Origin: an uncultured Synergistales bacterium
GTDB lineage: Bacteria; Synergistota; Synergistia; Synergistales; Aminobacteriaceae
Assembly (NCBI GenBank): GCA_905233295.1
Contig: CAJODX010000064.1
Span: forward strand, 1-6,046
Length of the DNA: 6,046 nucleotides
Direction: 5' to 3'
Part shown: one piece after another, positions 1-5,492 of the stretch
Numbering within the stretch: the stretch's first letter is position 1
Layout: the number at the start of each line of letters is the position of its first letter
Position numbers and translations under genes: made by a program
The notes under the pieces: generated by a model
Seen by the model: only the letters and a program-made list of their open reading frames with translations
Databases searched by the model: none
What the model was told of the DNA's origin: nothing

Positions 1-123
1 CGCCATGAACGCTTCCATTTTCGCGTCAAAAACGTCCTGACGAACATAAACATCTTCACTCGCCGCTAAAGATGCAGACTCTAAAGAACAAATTAAAAGC
101 ATTGATAATAAAATTTTTTTCAT
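1..123 (-). CDS. Secreted/periplasmic protein of unknown function (N-terminal part only)
   Basis: The reverse strand opens with ATG at 123-121 and stays open for 41 codons to the window edge, so only the N-terminus is visible. The start MKKILLSMLLIC is a typical signal peptide: two lysines, then a hydrophobic core. A plausible signal peptidase I site lies after Ser-Leu-Ala (residues 18-20) or after Ala21. The mature part begins SEDVYVRQDVFDAKMEAFMA, a charged, probably helical stretch. Cys12 follows Leu-Leu-Ile, a poor lipobox, so lipoprotein processing is unlikely. A strong GGGAGGG Shine-Dalgarno lies 6 bases upstream, and an extended -10 box about 50 bases upstream, so this is very probably a real gene. 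It is divergent from aspS. I do not recognise the family, and the function cannot be told from 41 residues. An acidic residue (Glu15) near the end of the hydrophobic core is slightly unusual. Confidence 0.75.
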   Translation of the reverse strand, partial: MKKILLSMLLICSLESASLAASEDVYVRQDVFDAKMEAFMA

Positions 124-129
124 GGAAAT

Positions 130-136
130 CCCTCCC
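130..136 (-). promoter_or_regulatory. Ribosome binding site of the secreted-protein gene
   Basis: On the minus strand this reads GGGAGGG, a near-ideal Shine-Dalgarno, with 6 bases between it and the ATG at 123-121. It fixes the start of the signal-peptide gene and implies efficient translation. Confidence 0.8.
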
Positions 137-171
137 TGTTAGCAGAAAATATTTAAATTAGTATTAAACGA

Positions 172-180
172 ATTATAACA
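172..180 (-). promoter_or_regulatory. Extended -10 promoter for the secreted-protein gene
   Basis: The minus strand reads TGTTATAAT: a perfect TATAAT (172-177) preceded by the TG-N extended -10 motif. Transcription would start near base 165, giving a leader of about 40 bases that includes the GGGAGGG site. No good -35 hexamer exists at 16-18 base spacing (the candidates read CATGAG, ACATGA and GACATG), so the extended -10 would carry most of the recognition. The call rests on motif match only. Confidence 0.6.
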
Positions 181-218
181 AAAGGTGCTTGTCCTCATGT
201 CTGAAAAATGAACTGCTC

Positions 219-250
219 TGCCAAATTTTTTAGGCAAAGCGATTATGCCT
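219..250. promoter_or_regulatory. TGCC/GGCA half-site cluster between divergent promoters (possible operator)
   Basis: Three alternating half-sites sit between the two divergent -10 boxes: TGCC at 219-222, GGCA at 233-236 and TGCC at 246-249. The first pair forms an inverted repeat that extends imperfectly to GCTCTGCC / GGCAAAGC (215-222 and 233-240, one mismatch). The second pair is a perfect AGGCA / TGCCT (232-236 and 246-250). The two hairpins share the middle arm, so they would be mutually exclusive in RNA. In DNA they could be overlapping regulator sites. The position is seen in the sequence; regulatory use is inference, and no known regulator is assigned. Confidence 0.3.
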
Positions 251-265
251 CGTAATTAAAAATCC

Positions 266-291
266 TTGCAAAGTTCAGAAAACGTTATAAT
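266..291 (+). promoter_or_regulatory. Promoter of aspS
   Basis: A perfect TATAAT lies at 286-291, with TTGCAA at 266-271 as a candidate -35. The spacing is 14 bases, shorter than the usual 16-18, so the -35 assignment is weak while the -10 is good. The predicted transcription start is near base 298, giving a leader of about 45 bases before the aspS ATG at 343. This rules against the upstream in-frame ATG at 292, which directly abuts the -10 box and would not be transcribed. Confidence 0.6.
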
Positions 292-322
292 ATGCACGTG
301 AAAAAGTTAAAATTTGACTTTG

Positions 323-331
323 AAAGGAAAG
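323..331 (+). promoter_or_regulatory. Ribosome binding site of aspS
   Basis: The purine-rich AAAGGAAAG contains GGA (326-328), and its end lies 11 bases before the ATG at 343. The spacing is slightly long but acceptable. There is no comparable site before the ATG at 292, so this decides the aspS start. Confidence 0.6.
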
Positions 332-342
332 AAAAAACTTTA

Positions 343-2157
343 ATGGCTGGAATTTTTGACAAGACTTGGCAGCGAACTTCATTGTGCGGACTTTTCACCG
401 AAGCTGATGCAGGCAAAGAAGTCCGTGCTAACGGCTGGGTCAGAGCGCGCCGCGACTTAGGCGGAATAATTTTTATCGAAATTTGGGACTGGACAGGTCC
501 TATTCAGGTTGTCTTCGATCCTTCACTGCCTGAAACTTCCGAAGAGATTCACGAAAAGGCGGCATCTTTAAGAAATGAATACTGCGTTGCCGTCAAAGGC
601 AAAATGCGAATCCGTCCCGAAGGCACTGAAAATCCCGAACTTAAAACAGGAAATATTGAAATCGTAGTGAGAGATTTTCTCGTTATGTCGAAGGCAAGAG
701 TTCTCCCGTTTGAAATCGGTGATGAAACTGACAGCGTTGACGAAAACATCAGGCTCAAATACCGCTATCTCGATATGAGACGCGACAAAATGCAGAAAAA
801 TATGCGGACACGCTCAAAAATCAACGAGTTCACGCGAAATTATTTAAGTGAAAGAAATTTCGTTGAACTTGAAACCCCGATGCTCACAAAGGCAACTCCT
901 GAGGGCGCGAGAGATTATCTTGTACCCAGCAGGGTCAATCAGGGATGTTTTTATGCTTTGCCGCAGTCTCCTCAGCTTTTCAAACAGATTTTAATGATCA
1001 GCGGCTTTGACCGTTATTATCAGATTGCAAGATGTTTCAGAGATGAAGACCTACGCGCCGACCGCCAGCCCGAATTTACTCAGGTTGACATCGAGATGAG
1101 TTACATTGTTGAAGATGACATTATGGAACTCATAGAAGGCTACATGAAAGGACTTTTCAAGCTGATACGCGGAGTTGACATTCCAACGCCGTTTATGAGG
1201 ATGCCGTACTGGGAAGCAATGGACAAATACGGCAGCGACAAACCCGATTTGAGAGTCAAACTTGAGCTTTGTGATCTTGCAGACGCGTTCAGAAATTCAG
1301 GATTCGAGCCTTTCAGAAAAATTCTTGAGGGCGGCGGAGTTGTTCGCGGTCTGAGATTGCCGGGCGGAGCGTCAATGTCAAGGAAAGAAATTTTAGACCT
1401 TGAAAATCACGCAATTAAACTCGGAACGTCAGGACTTGCAAACTTTTTATACAAAGACGGCGGCTTAAAAGGTCCGCTCGTTAAATTCTTAACTCCCGAA
1501 GAGGTTGACAAGGTTCGTGAACTTGCAGGAATGCAACCCGATGACGCTTTGTTCATCGTTGCACATGCTTCACGCGGAAAAGCCTGCGAAATTTTAGGAA
1601 CCTTGAGACTGGAACTCGGCAAAAAACGCGAAGATTTATTCGATGACAGACCCGACAACTGGAAATTTTTATGGGTTACGGAGTTCCCGCTGTTTGAATG
1701 GAGTACGGACGAAAAACGCTGGGTAGCTATGCACCACCCGTTCACATCGCCTGCGCTTGATCTTGAAACACCTTTTGACGAAGACCCTGAACACGCTTTG
1801 GCACGGGCTTATGACTGCGTATTGAATGGCAATGAAGTCGGCGGCGGCTCAATAAGGATTCACGATCCTGAAGTTCAGGCAAGATTGTTCAAAGCTTTGG
1901 GAATTACGCCCGAAGATGCTAAACGTAGATTCGGCTTCTTCCTTGACGCTCTTTCATATGGAACACCTCCGCACGGCGGTCTTGCATTAGGCGTTGACAG
2001 ACTTGTTATGTTGCTCTGCGACGGAAATTCAATCAGAGACGTTATGGCATTCCCGAAAACTCAGAAAGCTCAGTGTCTGATGTCGAACGCACCTGATCAG
2101 GTCGAGCAGGAAAGACTTGATGAACTTGCAATTAAAGTTGTAAAAGAAGAAGAATAG
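343..2157 (+). CDS. aspS: Aspartyl-tRNA synthetase (bacterial-type class II), complete
   Basis: This cytoplasmic enzyme attaches L-aspartate to tRNA using ATP. It has 604 residues from the ATG at 343, against about 590 in E. coli. An N-terminal OB-fold anticodon-binding domain (about 1-110) contains GWVRARRDLGG. The class II catalytic core has the motif 1 region around ETPMLTKATPEGARDYLVPSR (177-197), motif 2 FRDEDLRADRQPEFTQVD (232-249) and motif 3 GLALGVDRLVMLL (546-558). The bacterial-specific GAD insertion (about 295-420) follows YGSDKPDLR, and MHHPFTSP is at 463-470. All core motifs are intact. The start at 343 is chosen because a TATAAT box ends immediately before the alternative ATG at 292 and a GGAAAG site precedes 343. 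Two OB-fold positions linked to tRNA discrimination are mixed: Leu39 (equivalent to E. coli Leu30, tRNA-Asp-specific type) and Gly94 in RPEGT (equivalent to E. coli Lys81, relaxed type). The enzyme may therefore also charge tRNA-Asn where the GatCAB amidotransferase is present. The family call is certain; the specificity is inferred. Confidence 0.98.
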   Translation: MAGIFDKTWQRTSLCGLFTEADAGKEVRANGWVRARRDLGGIIFIEIWDWTGPIQVVFDPSLPETSEEIHEKAASLRNEYCVAVKGKMRIRPEGTENPELKTGNIEIVVRDFLVMSKARVLPFEIGDETDSVDENIRLKYRYLDMRRDKMQKNMRTRSKINEFTRNYLSERNFVELETPMLTKATPEGARDYLVPSRVNQGCFYALPQSPQLFKQILMISGFDRYYQIARCFRDEDLRADRQPEFTQVDIEMSYIVEDDIMELIEGYMKGLFKLIRGVDIPTPFMRMPYWEAMDKYGSDKPDLRVKLELCDLADAFRNSGFEPFRKILEGGGVVRGLRLPGGASMSRKEILDLENHAIKLGTSGLANFLYKDGGLKGPLVKFLTPEEVDKVRELAGMQPDDALFIVAHASRGKACEILGTLRLELGKKREDLFDDRPDNWKFLWVTEFPLFEWSTDEKRWVAMHHPFTSPALDLETPFDEDPEHALARAYDCVLNGNEVGGGSIRIHDPEVQARLFKALGITPEDAKRRFGFFLDALSYGTPPHGGLALGVDRLVMLLCDGNSIRDVMAFPKTQKAQCLMSNAPDQVEQERLDELAIKVVKEEE

Positions 2158-2167
2158 AAAGCAGCTG

Positions 2168-2222
2168 AAAGTCAGGAGTCAGGAAGCAGAAAGTGAATTT
2201 TCTCTTTCGACTCCTGATTTTT
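2168..2222 (+). terminator. Intrinsic terminator-like hairpin after aspS
   Basis: Eleven bases past the aspS stop, AAAGTCAGGAGTC (2168-2180) pairs with GACTCCTGATTTT (2209-2221), 13 pairs including one G-U. An inner GAAAG / CTTTC stem (2189-2193 with 2204-2208) stacks beneath it, leaving an 8-base bulge on the left. A run of five T (2218-2222) completes the descending arm. This would end much of the aspS transcript and make mfd partly dependent on read-through or its own promoter. The bulge and the U-run overlapping the stem make the strength uncertain. It may equally be a remnant of a small dispersed repeat. Confidence 0.55.
2171..2184 (+). repeat. Tandem GTCAGGA heptamer (two perfect copies, degenerate flanks)
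   Basis: GTCAGGA occurs twice in a row (2171-2177 and 2178-2184), followed in register by purine-rich heptamers AGCAGAA and AGTGAAT. Together with the downstream GACTCCTGA it looks like a short intergenic heptamer-repeat element rather than only a terminator stem. Its copy number elsewhere in the genome cannot be judged from this window. Confidence 0.5.
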
Positions 2223-2256
2223 GTCAAAAATTTTCCAGAAAACGAGACATCAAAGT

Positions 2257-5200
2257 ATGAAAAAAAGATCCGCAGTAAAAAAAATAAACACCTCATTAAG
2301 AAATAAAACGATTTTTGAACGTGCAGGACTTCCGGCACGTGCTTGGCTTGCTGACACCGGTACACACACGCTCGCGGTTTTTCCTGACACGTTGCAGGCG
2401 GCAACTTTTCAACAGGATTTTAAAACGCTTCACCCGAAACTGAAAATTTTTTCGCTGAACGAGTTGCCTTTCAGTTCGCATAGCGGCAATTTAAGGGCAC
2501 TGCTTGTCGAACGCGGCGAAACCATGCAGAGATGGTCTGAAGAAAACGGAATTTTAACAGCAACACCGGGGGCTTTGATGTCATCATGTATGCTAGGAGC
2601 TTCGGAACTTCACGTAAGGCGCGATGAAAAATTTGACGCTGAAAAAATAATATCATGGCTGGAAAATTCAGGCTACAAACGTTCAAATCTTGTATGGGCA
2701 CCAGGGCAATATGTCAGACGCGGATTTATTCTGGATATTTTTGACCCAGGTCACGCGCTGCCGCTGAGAATCGAATTTTTCGATGACGAAATCGAACGTA
2801 TAGGCTCTTTTCACCCTGACACGCAGAAAAGTTCGAGCGAATTGATGGCGATTGACGAAATAATTTTGCACGGCATGACGGAAACAAAAATGAAAATGCC
2901 CGTCGAGCTGATTCCGTCCGACACGATGATAATTTTGAACGAACCAGAAAAAATTGAAAATCAGGCAAATTCTTTCATGTGGCTGTGGAATGAAATTTAC
3001 AGCGAAATTCAATCTTCTTCTGAAATAAATCTGTGGAACAGCGTTTTTCATAAGCTTGCAACGTTCCCGCTCATACGAATCTCAAGCGATCCGGGAAAGG
3101 CTGATGCGGAATTTCTGACGGATTCGCTGCCTGCATTCAAGGGAAGTCCGGAAAAAATTTTGCAGATTTGTGATGAACTTGAAAAAAATAAATTTAAAAT
3201 TCAGGTTTTCACAAATAATCCAGTTTTCAAAAAACTTCCGTATGAATTTCACGATGGAGTTTTGTCGGGAGGTTTCATTGACTCCGCAACAAAATGCGCG
3301 TTTATATCTGACCGTGAACTCTCAGGCATAAACGCGAATGTTTCATTAACGCAGTGGCATGTTCCAAACGAATGGAACGATACTGAAAAATTATCGCCAG
3401 GTCAGCTTGTTGTTCACGATGATTACGGAACAGGAATTTTTCGCGGGATTGAAACTATAAAAGCCTCCGGAGTGCCTATGGATGTTCTGGTGATTGAGTT
3501 TGCCGACGATCAAAGATTGCTGATCCCTGTCCTGCAGTCGTACAAGATTACAGGACTCGGCGAACATGAAAGCGAAGTTGTGAAGCTGGACACTCTCAAG
3601 GGCAAAACATGGAAAAAGAATCTTGAAAAGGCGCATGAACGTGCTAAAGAAGAAGCAAAAATTTTAATGGACATTTTTGCTCATCGTGAACTTGAACGCC
3701 GTGAACCTTTCAACGAAACAGATACAATGTACGATGATTTTGTAAAAGCCTTTCCGTATAACGAAACGGCAGACCAGCTGAAAGCCGTTAATGAAATTAT
3801 GAAAGATTTATCAAGCCATTATCCTATGGACAGACTTTTGGTCGGCGATGTGGGCTTCGGAAAAACTGAAGTTGCATTGAGAGCTGCATTCCGCGTTGTA
3901 ATGTCAGGCTTTCAAGTTTGTGTTTTAGTGCCTACAACGATACTCGCGCAGCAGCATTACGCGACTTTCCAGTCAAGATTGTCAGGCTTTCCAGTGAATA
4001 TCGGTTTATTGTCGAGATTTATAACGCCTAAACAGTCGAAAGAAACGATTAAAGCTGCATCTGAAGGGAAAATTGATATTTTGATAGGAACTCATAAACT
4101 TTTGCAGAAGGGAATTTCTTTCAAAAATTTAGGACTTTTAATCATTGACGAAGAACACAGATTCGGTGTAATGCACAAAGAGGGTTTGAAAAAAACTTAC
4201 GGCTCTGTAGATATTTTGAGCCTTTCAGCGACGCCGATACCGAGAACTCTTGCAATGTCGCTGCGTGGACTTCGGAGTATTTCTGTTTTGTCAACACCAC
4301 CCGAAGACAGACTCCCTGTCGCAACTTTCACAGGAAGATTTAACCCGGGAACAGTTCGCCGTGCAATAACTTACGAATTAAACCGCGGCGGTCAGGTTTA
4401 TTTTTTATCAAACAAAATTTCAAGAATGCCTGAGTATGAAACGATGTTGAAGGCTTTTTTCCCTGAAGCGAAAATCAGGAAAGCTCACGGTCAAATGCCT
4501 GAAAAAGAACTTGAAGCTGTAATGCTGGAATTTTATTCGGGGAATATCGACATTCTGCTCGCAACAACTATCATCGAGAGCGGACTTGATGTCGGACGCG
4601 CAAACACAATCATAATTGACAACGCAGAAGAACTCGGTCTGGCTCAGATGTATCAGCTGAGAGGACGTGTCGGACGGCGCGGCGAAAAGGCTTTTGCATA
4701 TTTCTTTTATCCTGATAAAATTGCTTTAAATCAGGATACGATGGACAGGCTCGATGCCATTGCGACAATGACTGACTTGGGTTCCGGCTATGAAATTGCA
4801 CGGAGGGATCTTAATATACGCGGCGGCGGAGAGATTGGCGGAACAAGCCAGCATGGCAACGTGCGAAATTCAAGCTTTAATCTTTTTTATAAAATGCTTG
4901 AACAGGAAATCAATAAGCTTCGCGGCATTAACGAAAAACGTGAAACAGAAATTATTACGGACAGAGGGAGCGGATTTATTCCTGAAAATTATATTCCTCA
5001 GGAAGATATACGAATTACAGCTTACAGAAAAATGTTAAACGTTGTCGGGCTTGATGATTTTGAAGCATTAATGAATGAAATGCGGGATCGTTTCGGTAAA
5101 ATTCCCAATGAAGTTGAATATCTTGCAGGGCTTACAGCTGTACGTAAATTCGGCAGTGATTACGGTATTGAACGGGTTGAAATAAAAAAAGATTTTGTGA

Positions 5201-5307
5201 AAATTACACATAAAGGCGCGGAAATTTCTGATAAAATCAAAAAATATCTGAAAAAACTCGGACGAAATATAAAACTTTCCAAGCAACAGCAGACCTTGGG
5301 AGTTTGA
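2257..5307 (+). CDS. mfd: Transcription-repair coupling factor Mfd, complete
   Basis: Mfd is an ATP-driven DNA translocase that pushes or dislodges RNA polymerase stalled at lesions and recruits UvrA. Protein length is 1016 residues from the ATG at 2257. The N-terminal UvrB-like module includes GQYVRRGFILDIF (150-162) and RIEFFDDEIERIGSF (171-185), the region that binds UvrA. The RNA-polymerase-interacting CarD-like domain starts at GQLVVHDDYGTGIFRGIE (382-399). The translocase has Walker A GDVGFGKTE (530-538), DEEH (631-634), SATPIPRT (657-664) and QLRGRVGR (800-807). The C-terminal TRCF domain spans about 890-1000. All motor motifs are intact. It is about 130 residues shorter than the E. 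coli protein, mainly before the polymerase-binding domain. An in-frame TTG at 2221 would add 12 residues, but it lies in the T-run of the upstream hairpin and lacks a ribosome site. The ATG at 2257 has only a weak ACGAG upstream, so low translation is likely. No clear promoter or plus-strand terminator of its own was found. Confidence 0.97.
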   Translation: MKKRSAVKKINTSLRNKTIFERAGLPARAWLADTGTHTLAVFPDTLQAATFQQDFKTLHPKLKIFSLNELPFSSHSGNLRALLVERGETMQRWSEENGILTATPGALMSSCMLGASELHVRRDEKFDAEKIISWLENSGYKRSNLVWAPGQYVRRGFILDIFDPGHALPLRIEFFDDEIERIGSFHPDTQKSSSELMAIDEIILHGMTETKMKMPVELIPSDTMIILNEPEKIENQANSFMWLWNEIYSEIQSSSEINLWNSVFHKLATFPLIRISSDPGKADAEFLTDSLPAFKGSPEKILQICDELEKNKFKIQVFTNNPVFKKLPYEFHDGVLSGGFIDSATKCAFISDRELSGINANVSLTQWHVPNEWNDTEKLSPGQLVVHDDYGTGIFRGIETIKASGVPMDVLVIEFADDQRLLIPVLQSYKITGLGEHESEVVKLDTLKGKTWKKNLEKAHERAKEEAKILMDIFAHRELERREPFNETDTMYDDFVKAFPYNETADQLKAVNEIMKDLSSHYPMDRLLVGDVGFGKTEVALRAAFRVVMSGFQVCVLVPTTILAQQHYATFQSRLSGFPVNIGLLSRFITPKQSKETIKAASEGKIDILIGTHKLLQKGISFKNLGLLIIDEEHRFGVMHKEGLKKTYGSVDILSLSATPIPRTLAMSLRGLRSISVLSTPPEDRLPVATFTGRFNPGTVRRAITYELNRGGQVYFLSNKISRMPEYETMLKAFFPEAKIRKAHGQMPEKELEAVMLEFYSGNIDILLATTIIESGLDVGRANTIIIDNAEELGLAQMYQLRGRVGRRGEKAFAYFFYPDKIALNQDTMDRLDAIATMTDLGSGYEIARRDLNIRGGGEIGGTSQHGNVRNSSFNLFYKMLEQEINKLRGINEKRETEIITDRGSGFIPENYIPQEDIRITAYRKMLNVVGLDDFEALMNEMRDRFGKIPNEVEYLAGLTAVRKFGSDYGIERVEIKKDFVKITHKGAEISDKIKKYLKKLGRNIKLSKQQQTLGV

Positions 5308-5332
5308 GCAGAGAGAATACGGCAGATTCTGC

Positions 5333-5356
5333 AAAAAATCCTCAGACGAATGAGGA
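5333..5356 (-). terminator. Intrinsic terminator for the minus-strand membrane-protein gene
   Basis: Read on the minus strand, a perfect 6-bp stem TCCTCA / TGAGGA (5356-5351 with 5344-5339) closes a 6-base loop and is followed at once by six T (5338-5333). This is a classic rho-independent terminator shape. On the plus strand the same hairpin is followed by ATAAATTTA rather than a T-run, so it would serve mfd poorly. It would end minus-strand transcripts and stop them running antisense into mfd. Confidence 0.75.
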
Positions 5357-5407
5357 ATAAATTTAATGTTGCCTTTTTGCGCGTAAATACATCGTATTAA
5401 ACTCAAA

Positions 5408-5484
5408 AAGCTGTACCCATAAAAAGTATGGAATTAAAAAAATTTCTTGTCGTCCTGAATTTTAAGATATTATGAATACAGCTT
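5408..5484. repeat. 77-bp imperfect palindrome with 15-bp inverted arms, 8 bases after the membrane-protein stop
   Basis: Arm AAGCTGTACCCATAA (5408-5422) matches the reverse complement of 5470-5484 (AAGCTGTATTCATAA) at 13 of 15 positions. Both differences are C/T, so in minus-strand RNA they become G-U pairs and the arms pair fully. The interior can also pair, AAAATT (5439-5444) with AATTTT (5458-5463), or alternatively CCATA / TATGG (5417-5421 and 5427-5431). On the minus strand the stem runs into five T (5409-5405), so it could be a first terminator for the membrane-protein gene, ahead of the one at 5333-5356. The alternative is a miniature inverted-repeat element: no transposase is nearby, and no clear target-site duplication flanks it (ACTCAAA left, CTAAATC right). 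The structure is directly visible; its role is inferred. Confidence 0.5.
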
Positions 5485-5492
5485 CTAAATCA

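Noticed and set aside
292..342. In-frame ATG at 292 as the aspS start, adding 17 residues
   Set aside because: It directly follows the TATAAT box and lies before the predicted transcription start. It has no ribosome site, and the extra residues do not match the usual AspRS N-terminus.
2221..2256. In-frame TTG at 2221 as the mfd start, adding 12 residues
   Set aside because: The codon sits in the T-run of the aspS hairpin with no purine-rich site upstream. The ATG at 2257 is a better codon with at least a weak site.
2221..2256. TTGTCA at 2221-2226 as a -35 box for an mfd promoter
   Set aside because: No -10-like hexamer is found 16-18 bases downstream (the sequence there reads around GAGACA).
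2683..3051. Minus-strand open frame of 122 codons opposite mfd (and similar ones opposite aspS and mfd)
   Set aside because: These are antisense shadows of strongly conserved genes, with no ribosome sites and low-complexity Phe/Arg-rich translations.
4790..5038. Second plus-strand open frame of 82 codons inside mfd
   Set aside because: It lies entirely within conserved mfd coding sequence in another frame, has no ribosome site and encodes nothing recognisable.
5321..5338. GCAG-ATT-CTGC mini-hairpin after mfd as a plus-strand terminator
   Set aside because: The stem is only 4 bp and is followed by a run of A, not T.
5068..5406. Minus-strand open frame of 112 codons overlapping the mfd 3' end
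   Set aside because: It runs through the minus-strand terminator and then antisense to the conserved Mfd C-terminal domain. No start signal was seen and the composition is not protein-like.
5447..5473. Possible plus-strand promoter TTGTCG / TATTAT
   Set aside because: The spacing is only 15 bases, both boxes are imperfect, and it would drive antisense into the membrane-protein gene with no plus-strand gene behind it. The boxes lie in the AT-rich interior of the palindrome.
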